Positions 47,341-56,499 of a stretch of 64,000 nt of DNA are shown one piece after another. Every line of letters begins with the position of its first letter. Position 1 is the stretch's first letter. Both the position numbers and the translations under genes were made by a program. The notes under the pieces were generated by a model. That model searched no databases. It was not told where the DNA came from and was given only the letters and a program-made list of their open reading frames with translations. The stretch comes from RYN-111 sp963760125 (lineage in GTDB: Bacteria; Actinomycetota; Actinomycetes; Mycobacteriales; SCTD01). The stretch lies in assembly GCA_963760125.1 (NCBI GenBank), contig CAVXBV010000010.1, positions 62,001 to 126,000 of the forward strand, in the 5' to 3' direction.

Positions 47341-48197
47341 AGGGTCGTGAGTGCCGTGCGCAGCGCCTCGCAGGCGGCCGACGCGGGATCGAGGTGCTCG
47401 AAGTGCCCGCCGGGGACGCGCTCGAGGGTGCAGTCCTGCGCAACTGCGAGGTAGTCCTCGCTCTGGCTGAGCGGCACGATGTCGTCCGCCACCCCGTGCA
47501 CGAGCACCGTGCGCACCCCCGAAGGCGCCAGCGCCGTGGGATCGGCGACGGCGTAGCGCTCCGCCACCTGGGACGGGGTCCCGCCGAGCAGGGCGTCGAC
47601 GGCGCCACCACCCAGGCCCAGCGCCGAGGCCCTGACCAGGGCGGCCACCGGAGCCTGGGGTACGGCGAGGGCTGGTCGTACGTGCTCGCCGGCCCCGGGG
47701 GCGCCCGGGGGCAGGCGGTCGCGCGAGGCCAGCCAGAGAGCGAGGTGGCCCCCTGCGGAGTGGCCGACGACGGCGACGCGCTCGCGGTCCACGCGATCTG
47801 CCCGCAGTCCGCGGAAGGTGTGGTCGTAGGCCGCTGCCGCGTCGGTGAGCGTGGCGGGCCACGGGTCGCTCGAGGGCGCGTAGTCGACGTTCCACACGAG
47901 GTAGCCGCGGCTCGCGAGGTCGGCGGCCAAGGCGTTCTCGAGGGTCAGGTCGTAGTCGGGGCGCCAGTAGCCACCGTGCACGAGGACCACCGTGGGGAGC
48001 AGGCCCTCGGTGGGCGGGACCCACCACTCGCCGCGCTGCCGGCTCGTGGCGCCGTACCGGTCGGGAAGGCGGACGGTGCCGGGGGCGATCTTCGGCGCGG
48101 GGGCCAGTCCCTCGCCGCGTGTCACCGCGGTCACGCCGACCGCACCGGCACCGGCCAGGCCGAGCAGACCGAGCAGGGAGCGTCGGGACAGGGCCAC
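47337..48197 (-). CDS. Exported alpha/beta hydrolase (esterase/lipase-like) with Tat-type signal
   Basis: The 286-residue protein starts with a twin-arginine-like signal (SRRSLLGLLGLAGAGAVGV, residues 4-22). An alpha/beta-hydrolase domain follows with the oxyanion HGGYW (about 74-78), nucleophile Ser in GHSAGG and likely acid/base in DDIVP and GHFEH. It resembles BD-FAE/carboxylesterase-like enzymes; the substrate is unknown. The GTG start is the only one that includes the full signal. Confidence 0.88.
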   Translation of the reverse strand: MALSRRSLLGLLGLAGAGAVGVTAVTRGEGLAPAPKIAPGTVRLPDRYGATSRQRGEWWVPPTEGLLPTVVLVHGGYWRPDYDLTLENALAADLASRGYLVWNVDYAPSSDPWPATLTDAAAAYDHTFRGLRADRVDRERVAVVGHSAGGHLALWLASRDRLPPGAPGAGEHVRPALAVPQAPVAALVRASALGLGGGAVDALLGGTPSQVAERYAVADPTALAPSGVRTVLVHGVADDIVPLSQSEDYLAVAQDCTLERVPGGHFEHLDPASAACEALRTALTTL

Positions 48198-48222
48198 GAA
48201 GCAGATCTCACCACAGTCCCGG

Positions 48223-50544
48223 CTAGCCGGGTCCGCTCGTGGTGCGCAGGGTGCGGGACGTCCGGCTGAGCAGCGCGAGCACCCGCTCCTCCAGGATCAC
48301 CGGCTCGACGGGCTTGGCCAGGAAGTCGTCTGCGCCGGCGAGCCGCGCCTCCCGCTCCACCGCAGGCGAGGACGAACCCGTGAACAGCACCAGCGGGAGG
48401 GTGAGGGTCTTGGGGTCGGACCGGACGAGGCGGATGAACTCCAGGCCGGTCAGGTCCGGTAGGCCGTTGTCGATGAGCACACCGTCGAATGCCTCCTGGC
48501 CCAGCAGGTTCAGCGCCTCCTCGGAGGTCCCGGCGCTGGCGACGTCGACGGACCCGGCGAGGGCTGCCGTGACGAAGGCGCACACGCTCGGGTCGTCGTC
48601 GACGACGAGAAGTCGGGGGAGGTCGCGCGGCGCGGTGGGGGCGAACGGGACGTAGCCGGCAACCGGGGTGCGGCACCACGGGCAGGTGCTCCACTCGTCG
48701 TCCACCCGACGACTGCAGGAGGTGCAGCGGTCGTCCCCGATGGGCGTGCCGTCCCAGGGGCAGCACTCCATGTCGTCGGCCAGGGCGCGGGAGCACAGCG
48801 GGCAGCGCGGCCCGCTGACGGCATCCACGTGCGTCGCGCGCAGGACCTCCTCGTAGGTCGTCTCGCCGCGGTGCGCGGCAGCGAGCGCGGAGGCGCGCAG
48901 GGTGGTCATGCCGTGCTCGCGGGCCGCCTTGCCGATGGCTGCCTCGGTGGGCGTCGACAGGAGTACCTGGCGGAGCGCGGCGTTGATCGGGAGGACCTCG
49001 AAGATGCCGGTGCGCCCGCGGTAGCCGGTGCCGCCGCAGTCCGCGCAGCCCGTGCCACGTCTCGGTGTGGCGCCGGCGAGGTCTGCTTCGGTCAGACCCA
49101 GCAGCGCCAGGGTGCGGGAGGACGGGGAGTAGTCCGCCACGCAGGCCGCGCAGGGCTGGCGGACCAGGCGCTGGGCGACGACCAGCGTGAGCGACGACGC
49201 CACGAGGAACGGCTCGACGCCCATCTCGACCAGGCGTGTGACGGCAGCCACGGCGTCGTTGGTGTGCAGGGTGGTGAGGACCAGGTGGCCGGTGAGGGAC
49301 GCCTGCAACGCGAGCTCGGCGGTCTCCTGGTCGCGCACCTCACCGACGAGGACGATGTCCGGGTCCTGGCGCAGGATGCTGCGCAGCCCGCGGGCGAAGG
49401 TCATGCCGGACCGCTCGTGGACCTGCACCTGGGTGATGCCGGCGACCTGGACCTCGACCGGGTCCTCCAGGGTCACGATGTTGCGGTCCGGCGTGCTGAC
49501 CTGCTGAATGGCGGCGTACAAGGTGTTGGTCTTGCCGGAGCCGGTCGGTCCGGTGATGAGGACCAGGCCCTGCGACTGGATGAGGGCGGTGCCGACCTGC
49601 TCGAGCTGCGCTGGTGTCATGCCGGTCTTGGCCATCAGCGGGACGTTCTCGGCGCGGGGGAGCAGCCGGATGACGACCTTCTCGCCATGGAGGGTCGGGA
49701 GGGTCGAGACACGCGCCTCGACGACCATGCCGTCGACGGTGAGCTTCGCGCGCCCGTCCTGGGGTCGCCGTCGCTCGGCGATGTCGAGGCCCGAGACGAT
49801 CTTGATCCGGCTCACGGCAGCGGCGGTCGCGTTGCGGGGGACGGTCATGACGTCGCGCAGGAGACCGTCGACGCGGTAGCGGATCCGGAGCTCGTTGCTC
49901 TGCGGCTCGATGTGCACGTCGGAGGCGCGCGCGCGGACGGCGTCAGCGAGGATGACGTCGACCAGGCGCACGATCGGCGCGGCCTCGACGGACTGGTCGC
50001 TGACCTCGGCCTGCTCGCGCTCCTGGTCGCTCTCCATCCCCTCGAACAGGGCGTCGACGCCACCGGACTCCTCCGACAGCGACCACGCCCGGCCGAGGTG
50101 CTCGCGAACCTGGCTGGCCGTCGCCACCACGACCTGCAGATCGGTGGCACCGGTCAGCAGCTTCACGTCGTCGAGGGCGAGGACGTTGGTGGGGTCGGAG
50201 GTGGCCACCTTCAGTCGGTTCCCCGACCGCTCCAGGACGAGGATGTTGCTCCGCTCGGCCACGGCTCGCGGGAGCAACCGGACGTGCTCAGGGACGACCA
50301 AGGTCCCGCCGAGGTCCACCAGGGGCAGGGTCAGGGCGTCGGCGAGCGCTCGCGCCACCTGCTGCTCGGTCGCCAGACCGAGCTTGGTGACCAGGTGCCC
50401 CAGCCGTGGGCGCCCCTCGCCGCTGGGCGGCTCCTGCTGTGCGGCGAGAACCTGCTCGAGCTGCTCGGTCGTGAGCAGGCCCTGACCGACGAGCACGTCG
50501 CCGAGGCGACGACGCTGACCGGGGGCAGGGGAGGAAGGGCTCAC
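48223..50544 (-). CDS. GspE/PilB-type secretion ATPase fused to double zinc ribbon and receiver
   Basis: The 773-residue protein has an N-terminal MshEN-like domain (residues 10-150), often a c-di-GMP-binding module. The type II/IV secretion ATPase core (about 190-560) has Walker A ITGPTGSGKTNTLY, the Asp box VTLEDPVE, Walker B DIVLVGEVRDQETAE and the four-Cys CAAC/CADC ribbon. A second pair of zinc ribbons (CPLCSR...CCPWDG, CTSCSR...CPWC) and a C-terminal receiver with Asp in DGVLIDNGLPDLTG complete it. It would power pilus or secretion assembly under phosphorylation control. No pilin, prepilin peptidase or inner-membrane partner is adjacent. Confidence 0.9.
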   Translation of the reverse strand: MSPSSPAPGQRRRLGDVLVGQGLLTTEQLEQVLAAQQEPPSGEGRPRLGHLVTKLGLATEQQVARALADALTLPLVDLGGTLVVPEHVRLLPRAVAERSNILVLERSGNRLKVATSDPTNVLALDDVKLLTGATDLQVVVATASQVREHLGRAWSLSEESGGVDALFEGMESDQEREQAEVSDQSVEAAPIVRLVDVILADAVRARASDVHIEPQSNELRIRYRVDGLLRDVMTVPRNATAAAVSRIKIVSGLDIAERRRPQDGRAKLTVDGMVVEARVSTLPTLHGEKVVIRLLPRAENVPLMAKTGMTPAQLEQVGTALIQSQGLVLITGPTGSGKTNTLYAAIQQVSTPDRNIVTLEDPVEVQVAGITQVQVHERSGMTFARGLRSILRQDPDIVLVGEVRDQETAELALQASLTGHLVLTTLHTNDAVAAVTRLVEMGVEPFLVASSLTLVVAQRLVRQPCAACVADYSPSSRTLALLGLTEADLAGATPRRGTGCADCGGTGYRGRTGIFEVLPINAALRQVLLSTPTEAAIGKAAREHGMTTLRASALAAAHRGETTYEEVLRATHVDAVSGPRCPLCSRALADDMECCPWDGTPIGDDRCTSCSRRVDDEWSTCPWCRTPVAGYVPFAPTAPRDLPRLLVVDDDPSVCAFVTAALAGSVDVASAGTSEEALNLLGQEAFDGVLIDNGLPDLTGLEFIRLVRSDPKTLTLPLVLFTGSSSPAVEREARLAGADDFLAKPVEPVILEERVLALLSRTSRTLRTTSGPG

Positions 50545-50581
50545 GGTGACTCCTCGGCGGCGGGGGGGCGCAGGTGAAGGC

Positions 50582-51229
50582 TCAGGAGCCGTCGGACTCT
50601 CCGGCGAAGGGTTCGCTCAGCTTGTTCTCGCTCGCCTCGGCGACCTCGGACTGCTGGTGGCGCCGCTTCTTGCGCTCGGCGCGCTTCTCCCGCTCCTCGC
50701 GGGAGGCACGGGCCTGCTGGTCGTAGACGCCCTCGGACGTGCGCGCCACGACCTCCTCGGTGAGCTCGCGCAGCTGGTCGCGCAGGAAGTCACGGGTCGC
50801 GACCTCGCCGAGGGACAGGCGCAGGCTGGCCAGCTCGCGGGTGAGGTACTCGACGTCGGCCTGGAGGCGCTGGTTCTGCCCGCGGTCCTCCTCGAGCGCC
50901 ACGCGGTCCCTGTCCACCTGGCGGTTCTGCGCCAGGAGGATCAGCGGCGCGGCGTACGAAGCCTGCAGGCTCAGCAGCAGCGTGAGCAGCGTGTAGTTGA
51001 GCCGCTTCGGGTCGAACTGGAGGTCCTCCGGGACGAAGGTGTTCCAGGCCAGCCAGACCGTCACGAACAGCGTCAGGTAGACGAGGAACCGGCCGGTCCC
51101 GAGGAACCGCGCGGTCCGTTCGGACACCCGACCGAAGGCCTCGGGGTCGTAGTGCGGCCGCGACAGCAGGGAGCGCGGCGCGACCGGCTGGTCGAGCCGC
51201 TTGCGCCGGCGCGCCGGGGAGTCAGCCAC
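50582..51229 (-). CDS. DUF1003 membrane protein
   Basis: The 215-residue protein carries a DUF1003 core of two TM helices (FLVYLTLFVTVWLAWNTFVP and TLLLSLQASYAAPLILLAQNR, about 47-105). A long charged coiled-coil tail follows. The family is often beside CBS/MgtE-like genes, as here, but has no assigned role. GTG 51229 overlaps the upstream gene's end by 8 nt. Confidence 0.88.
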   Translation of the reverse strand: MADSPARRRKRLDQPVAPRSLLSRPHYDPEAFGRVSERTARFLGTGRFLVYLTLFVTVWLAWNTFVPEDLQFDPKRLNYTLLTLLLSLQASYAAPLILLAQNRQVDRDRVALEEDRGQNQRLQADVEYLTRELASLRLSLGEVATRDFLRDQLRELTEEVVARTSEGVYDQQARASREEREKRAERKKRRHQQSEVAEASENKLSEPFAGESDGS

Positions 51230-52448
51230 GACGCCTCCCGCGCCAGTCCTGCGGCAGGACGTGGTCCAGCACGTCGTCGACGGTCACCGCCCCGAGCAGC
51301 CGCTGCTCGCTGTCGACGACGGGGACGGCGACCAGGTTGTACGACGCGAGGTGGCGGGTGACGTCGGCCAGCGGGCAGTCCGGGTCCAGCGGGTCGATGT
51401 CGGTGTCGACGCACGCCGAGATGAGGGTCGACGGGGGCTCGCGCAGCAGCCGCTGGAAGTGGGCCGTGCCCAGGTAGCGCCCGGTCGGGGTCTCGTACGG
51501 CGGGCGCACGACGTAGATCTGTGCGGCCAGGCTCGGCGACAGGTCGGGGTGACGGATCCGGGCAAGGGCCTCAGCGACGGTCGTGCCCGGGCCCAGGATG
51601 ACCGGCTCCGAGGTCATGAGACCACCGGCGGTGTCGTCGCTGTACGCCAGCAGCTGGCGGACCGGCGCGGCCTCGTCGGGCTCCATGAGGTCGAGCAGGC
51701 GCGCAGCGTCGTCCGGCTGCATCTCGCCGAGCAGGTCGGCCGCGTCGTCGGGCGCCATCGCCTCGAGGACGTCCGCGGCGCGCTCGTCCTCGAGCCCGGC
51801 CATCAGCTGGACCTGCTCGTCCTCGGGCATCTCCTCGAGCACGTCGGCCAGGCGCTCGTCGTCCAGCGCCGCGGCGATCTCGCCGCGCCGCTTGTCCGAC
51901 AGGTCGTGCATCACGCCGGCCAAGTCGGCCGGGCGGAGCTTCTCGAAGACGGCCAGCAGGTTCGCCGCCCCCTGCTCGCCCTCGGGCAGGGAGAAGCCGC
52001 TGACCTCGTCCCAGTCCAGCGTGCTCAGGGCGCCACGCCGCCGGCCGGTCCGGGCGGCCACCTTGGTGACCAGCCACTCGATCCGGGTCTGCTCCATGGC
52101 GACGTCGACCACGGTGAGATCGGTCCCGTCGGCGAGCTTGGTGACCTTGCGGTCGAGCAGCTCGGCCAGCACCAGGGTCTCGCCCGCGCGCTTGTCGAAG
52201 CGCCGCAGGCTCACCGTCCCCGTTGCCAGGAGCACGGCGTCGGCCTCGATCGAGGTGACCCGGCCCATCGGGACGAAGATCTTGCGGCGGGCCTGGATCT
52301 CCACCAGCAGGCCCAGCACCCGTGGCGCGTCCTTGCCGATGCGCACCGCGACGACGACGTCGCGGACCCGCCCGACCTGGTCGCCGTTGGGGTCGAAGAC
52401 GGGCAGCCCGGCCAGGCGCGCGACGAACACCCGCGTCCCCGTGCTCAT
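51222..52448 (-). CDS. MgtE intracellular N-domain / CBS-pair protein without transporter domain
   Basis: The 408-residue cytosolic protein has a PRC-barrel-like start (VFVARLAGLPVFDPNGDQVGRVRDVVV), a helical MgtE_N superdomain rich in ALDDERLADVLEEMPEDEQ-type repeats (about 195-290), and two CBS motifs (TTVAEALARIRH and LISACVDTDIDPLDPDCPLADVT, 300-400). The Mg2+ channel helices of MgtE are absent, so it is probably a sensor or partner and not a transporter. A stand-alone version of this type occurs in mycobacteria (Rv1232c-like). ATG 52448 is chosen over an upstream GTG at the domain start. Confidence 0.88.
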   Translation of the reverse strand: MSTGTRVFVARLAGLPVFDPNGDQVGRVRDVVVAVRIGKDAPRVLGLLVEIQARRKIFVPMGRVTSIEADAVLLATGTVSLRRFDKRAGETLVLAELLDRKVTKLADGTDLTVVDVAMEQTRIEWLVTKVAARTGRRRGALSTLDWDEVSGFSLPEGEQGAANLLAVFEKLRPADLAGVMHDLSDKRRGEIAAALDDERLADVLEEMPEDEQVQLMAGLEDERAADVLEAMAPDDAADLLGEMQPDDAARLLDLMEPDEAAPVRQLLAYSDDTAGGLMTSEPVILGPGTTVAEALARIRHPDLSPSLAAQIYVVRPPYETPTGRYLGTAHFQRLLREPPSTLISACVDTDIDPLDPDCPLADVTRHLASYNLVAVPVVDSEQRLLGAVTVDDVLDHVLPQDWRGRRRG

Positions 52449-52553
52449 GGCGTCTCCCGCTCCCTGTCGGCTGGGCGTCAACCTACCGCCGTACGCCGGG
52501 TGAACCGGGGTGCGGCACGATGCCCGGAGCCCCCTTTCCTTGAGGAGAACCCC

Positions 52554-53317
52554 GTGACCGCCACGCTCGACCGCTTCCGACTCGACGGCAGGGTGGCCCT
52601 GGTCACCGGGGCCTCCTCCGGACTGGGGGTCGCGATCGCTGTCGGCATGGCGGAAGCCGGGGCGGACGTCGTCCTCGGCGCCCGACGGGCCGACCGGCTC
52701 GAAGAGACCAAGCGACTGGTGGAGGCGACCGGTCGTCGCGCGGTCGCCGTGGAGACCGACGTGACCGATCCCGACCAGTGCACGGCGATGGTCGCCGCCG
52801 CCGTCGAGGCCTTCGGCAAGGTGAACGTCCTCGTCAACAACGCCGGGTTCGGCTGGGCCAAGCCCGCGACCCGCGAGACCCCGGACGAGTTCCGCAAGGT
52901 CATCGACATCAACCTCAACGCGCAGTACTGGATGGCGCAGGCGTTCGGCCGGGCCGTCACCGAGGGCGGGTCGATCGTCAACATCTCCAGCGTCCTCGCG
53001 ATGCGCCCGGGGGGATCCCGCAGGCCGGCTACGCCGCGTCGAAGGCCGGCCTGCTGGGCCTGACCCGCGACCTCGCCGGGCAGTGGACCGGCCGCAAGGG
53101 CATCCGCGTCAACGCGGTCGCCCCCGGCTACTTCCCGACGGAGATGACCGACGAGATGGACCCGGCCGAGGGCGAGATGGTCAAGCTGATCACCCCTGCT
53201 GGCCGTTACGGCGAGCTGCACGAGGTCGCCGACGCCTGCGTGTTCCTCGCCTCGGACGCCTCCTCCTACGTCACCGGCATCACGCTGCCCGTCGACGGCG
53301 GGATGGTGATGCCGTGA
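52554..53317 (+). pseudogene. Short-chain dehydrogenase/reductase, interrupted by a 1-nt frameshift
   Basis: The first frame (GTG 52554, after GAGGAG at 52542-52547) encodes the Rossmann start VTGASSGLGVAIAVGMA, VNNAGFG and the catalytic Ser region IVNISSVLAM. At a run of six G (about 53009-53014) the frame breaks; adding one G restores IPQAGYAASKAGLLGLTRDL with the catalytic Tyr-x3-Lys and the rest of the family to 53317. The restored protein would be about 254 residues and NAD(P)-dependent. Its stop overlaps the phzF start as GTGA, which also supports the downstream frame. Confidence 0.88.
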
Positions 53318-54159
53318 CCGGCCTGCCGTACGAGGTGGTCGACGTCTTCACCGACCAGGCCTTCGCGGGCAACCCGCTCGCGGTCGTGCTCGACGCGGAG
53401 GGGCTCTCCGACGCGCAGCTGCAGGCGATCGCGCAGGAGTTCAACTTGTCGGAGACGGCTTTCCCGTTGCCGGCCCCGGACGGCGCGACCTACGGGCTGC
53501 GCATCTTCACGCCGTCGGTCGAGCTGCCCTTCGCGGGTCACCCGTCCGTCGGGGCGGCGTGGGTGCTGCACCGGCTGGGCCGTATCGCGTCCGGGCCCAA
53601 CGTCCAGGCGTGCGGGGCGGGCCTGCTGCCCGTCGAGGTCTCCGCCGACGGCGCCACCCTCACCGGTGGTGCGCCGACCGTCGGCCCCCAGCGCGACCCG
53701 GCGCCGCTGCTGGCGGCGGTGGGCCTGTCGTCCGCGGACCTCGCGGGCCCGGCGCCACGCACCTGCGGGACCGGGATCCCCTGGGTGCTGCTGCCGGTGG
53801 TCCCGTCGGCGCTCGACCGGGTGTCCCCGCGGGCGGACCTGCTCGACGCCGTGGACGCGACCGGGATCTCGGTGGTCGCGTGGGACGGCACGGCGGCCCG
53901 CTGCCGCGTGCTGTGCGGCGGCGTCGGGATCGCGGAGGACCCGGCGACGGGCTCCGCAGCGCTCGCGCTCGGTGTCTACCTCGCTGCTGTCGAGCTGGTC
54001 GGTGAGGGCACGACGTCGTACGTCGTGACGCAGGGCGTCGAGATGGGCCGGCCGTCGGAGCTGCGCTGCACGGTGACGGTGACGGGGGGAGCGGTGACCT
54101 CGACGACCGTGAGCGGGTCGGTCGTCCCCGTGGCGAAGGGCGAGATCCGCCGGCCCTGA
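53314..54159 (+). CDS. PhzF-family isomerase/epimerase
   Basis: The 281-residue protein has the two-lobed diaminopimelate-epimerase-like PhzF fold, with VDVFTDQAFAGNPLAVV at the start, the catalytic-Glu motif NLSETAF, TPSVELPFAGHPSVGAAW, and EDPATGSAALALG in the second lobe. Reactions vary across the family and no substrate can be given. GTG 53314 overlaps the SDR stop (GTGA), so both are in one operon, followed after 12 nt by an EamA transporter. Confidence 0.9.
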   Translation: MTGLPYEVVDVFTDQAFAGNPLAVVLDAEGLSDAQLQAIAQEFNLSETAFPLPAPDGATYGLRIFTPSVELPFAGHPSVGAAWVLHRLGRIASGPNVQACGAGLLPVEVSADGATLTGGAPTVGPQRDPAPLLAAVGLSSADLAGPAPRTCGTGIPWVLLPVVPSALDRVSPRADLLDAVDATGISVVAWDGTAARCRVLCGGVGIAEDPATGSAALALGVYLAAVELVGEGTTSYVVTQGVEMGRPSELRCTVTVTGGAVTSTTVSGSVVPVAKGEIRRP

Positions 54160-54171
54160 CATCATGGTGCC

Positions 54172-55101
54172 GTGACCGTGCAGACCCCTGTGCCGCAAGG
54201 GCTCTCGCGCCCCCCGACCCGCGACGCCGGGCTGCTCGTCATCGCCCTGTTCGCGGTCTCCACCTCCGGGCCGCTCATCGCGGCCACCGCCGCCCCCGCG
54301 CTGGCGATCGCCTTCTGGCGCAACGCGCTGTCGGGCGCGGTGCTCCTCCCGATCGCGCTGCTGCGCAACCGCGCCGAGCTCACCGCCCTCGACGCCCGGG
54401 AGCGCAAGCTCGCCCTGCTGGCCGGCGTCCTGCTCGCGCTCCACTTCGCCACCTGGATCCCGGCGCTGGACTACACCAGCGTCGCGAGCGCCACGGCCCT
54501 GGTGGCGACCCAGCCCGTGTGGTCCGCCCTGCTCGACAAGGCCCGTGGCCGCCACGTGCACCGGCAGGTGTGGCTGGGCATCGGGGTGGCGCTGGCAGGT
54601 GCCCTGCTGCTCACCGGCGCGGACCTGCGGGTCTCCGGCGAGGCCCTGCTCGGGGACGGGCTGGCCATCCTCGGGGGGATGTTCGCGGCGGGGTACATGG
54701 TCGCCGGCAGCGAGGTGCGCAAGAGCGTCACGACGACGACGTACACCGCCCTGTGCTACTCCACGACCGCGGTGATCCTGCTCGTGGTGTGCCTCGTCGG
54801 TCGACAGTCGCTGTCGGGGTACGACGGGAGCGACTGGCTCAAGCTGCTCGCCCTCACCGGCGGGGCGCAGCTGCTGGGTCACTCCTTGTTCAACGTCGTC
54901 CTGAAGACAACCAGCCCGACCGTGGTGAGCCTGTCGATCCTGTTCGAGATCCCCGGCGCCGCGCTCATCGCGGCCCTGTTCGTGAAGGGCCAGCACGTCC
55001 CGCTGCTGGCGATCCCCGCCGCGGTGCTGCTGGTGACCGGGCTGGCTCTGGTCATCCGCACCACCAGCCGTGACGCGACCCCGAGCGTCCCCGTCGAGTA
55101 G
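54172..55101 (+). CDS. EamA/DMT-family transporter
   Basis: The 309-residue protein has ten predicted TM helices arranged as two EamA repeats (residues 15-145 and 160-300), with the drug/metabolite-transporter pattern (FWRNALSGAVLLPIALL, PALDYTSVASATALVATQPVW). It probably exports metabolites. The GTG start has a CATCAT box 6 nt upstream, a weak leaderless-type signal. It is the last gene of the SDR-phzF-eamA group. Confidence 0.9.
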   Translation: MTVQTPVPQGLSRPPTRDAGLLVIALFAVSTSGPLIAATAAPALAIAFWRNALSGAVLLPIALLRNRAELTALDARERKLALLAGVLLALHFATWIPALDYTSVASATALVATQPVWSALLDKARGRHVHRQVWLGIGVALAGALLLTGADLRVSGEALLGDGLAILGGMFAAGYMVAGSEVRKSVTTTTYTALCYSTTAVILLVVCLVGRQSLSGYDGSDWLKLLALTGGAQLLGHSLFNVVLKTTSPTVVSLSILFEIPGAALIAALFVKGQHVPLLAIPAAVLLVTGLALVIRTTSRDATPSVPVE

Positions 55102-55190
55102 GGGGGTGAGCGTTCTCACCCGCCCGGATTGGCTACTGACGAGTAGCCGGTGGGAGACTCTGCCGAAACCCTGATCAAGGAGCGCACACC

Positions 55191-56393
55191 ATGGGACGCC
55201 TGGCATCCACCGAGGGCCTCACCGAGATCCAGACCGAGATCCTCTCGGCCGTCCGCACGTTCGTGGACAAGGAGATCATCCCGCACGCCACGGAACTCGA
55301 GCACAAGGATGAGTTCCCCGAGGCCATCGTCGAGGGCATGAAGGAGATGGGCCTGTTCGGGCTCATGATCCCGGAGGAGTACGGCGGTCTGGGTGAGTCG
55401 CTCCTGACCTACGCCTTGGTGGTCGAGGAGATCGCCCGCGGCTGGATGAGCGTCTCCGGCGTCATCAACACGCACTTCATCGTGGCTTACATGCTCAAGC
55501 AGCACGGGTCCGAGGAGCAGAAGAACCGCCTGCTGCCGCTCATGGCGACCGGCGAGCTGCGCGGTGGCTTCTCGATGTCCGAGCCCGGCTGCGGGTCCGA
55601 CGTCGCCGCCATCAAGAGCAAGGGCGTGCGCGACGGGGACTCCTACGTGCTCGACGGCCAGAAGATGTGGCTCACGAACGGCGCGCGCGCGGGGCTGATC
55701 GCGACACTCGTGAAGACCGACGAGGGCGGCGACAGCGTCTACAAGAACATGACGACGTTCCTGCTCGAGAAGGAACCGGGCTTCGGCGAGACCGCTCAGG
55801 GCGTCACGATCCCCGGGAAGATCGACAAGATGGGCTACAAGGGCGTCGAGACGACCGAGATGGTCCTCGACGGTGCCCGCGTCGCGGCGTCGACGATCCT
55901 CGGCGGCGAGGCAGGTCGGGGCAAGGGCTTCTACCAGATGATGGACGGCGTCGAGGTCGGCCGCGTGAACGTCGCCGCCCGCGCGTGCGGCATCTCGATC
56001 CGCGCCTTCGAGCTCGCCATCGCCTACGCCCAGCAGCGCGTGACGTTCGGCAAGCCGCTCGCGGGGCACCAGGCGATCCAGTTCAAGCTCGCCGAGATGG
56101 CTACGAAGGTCGAGGCCTCGCACGCCCTGATGGTCAACGCGGCGCGGCTCAAGGACATGGGGCGGCGCAACGACGTCGAGGCCGGCATGGCCAAGCTCCT
56201 GGCGAGCGAGTACTGCGCCGAGATCACGCAGGAGTCATTCCGCATCCACGGCGGCTACGGCTACTCCAAGGAGTACGAGATCGAGCGCCTCATGCGCGAG
56301 GCGCCCTTCCTGCTCATCGGTGAGGGAACCTCCGAGATCCAGAAGACGATCATCAGCCGCGGTCTGCTGAAGGACTACAAGCTCAAGGGCTGA
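55191..56393 (+). CDS. Acyl-CoA dehydrogenase (candidate ethylmalonyl-CoA-pathway type)
   Basis: The 400-residue flavoprotein matches the family throughout: MIPEEYGGLG near the start, GGFSMSEPGCGSDVAAI and MWLTNGA for FAD/substrate binding, and AYAQQRVTFGKPL, RIHGGYGYSKEYEIERLMREA and GEGTSEIQKTII late. The glutamate of GEGTSEIQ is at the usual catalytic-base region. From memory it is very like the acyl-CoA dehydrogenase of Streptomyces ethylmalonyl-CoA clusters. ATG 55191 follows AAGGAG. It ends 106 nt from a convergent gene with a terminator-like repeat between. Confidence 0.92.
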   Translation: MGRLASTEGLTEIQTEILSAVRTFVDKEIIPHATELEHKDEFPEAIVEGMKEMGLFGLMIPEEYGGLGESLLTYALVVEEIARGWMSVSGVINTHFIVAYMLKQHGSEEQKNRLLPLMATGELRGGFSMSEPGCGSDVAAIKSKGVRDGDSYVLDGQKMWLTNGARAGLIATLVKTDEGGDSVYKNMTTFLLEKEPGFGETAQGVTIPGKIDKMGYKGVETTEMVLDGARVAASTILGGEAGRGKGFYQMMDGVEVGRVNVAARACGISIRAFELAIAYAQQRVTFGKPLAGHQAIQFKLAEMATKVEASHALMVNAARLKDMGRRNDVEAGMAKLLASEYCAEITQESFRIHGGYGYSKEYEIERLMREAPFLLIGEGTSEIQKTIISRGLLKDYKLKG

Positions 56394-56409
56394 TCACGGG
56401 ACTGCCCTT

Positions 56410-56471
56410 GATCAACGGAGCCGGCGTACGCACATTCTGCCGGTTTTCTGTGGTCGGCGACTCCGTTGATC
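56410..56471. terminator. Inverted repeat / likely bidirectional terminator between convergent genes
   Basis: GATCAACGGAGCCG (56410-56423) pairs with CGACTCCGTTGATC (56458-56471) with one mismatch. Inside, CCGGC (56421-56425) pairs with GCCGG (56439-56443), followed by TTTTCT (56444-56449), an intrinsic-terminator pattern for the + strand. The outer stem could serve both strands. Confidence 0.5.
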
Positions 56472-56499
56472 ATGTGCGGGTCGATCGTGCGTGGGTCGA

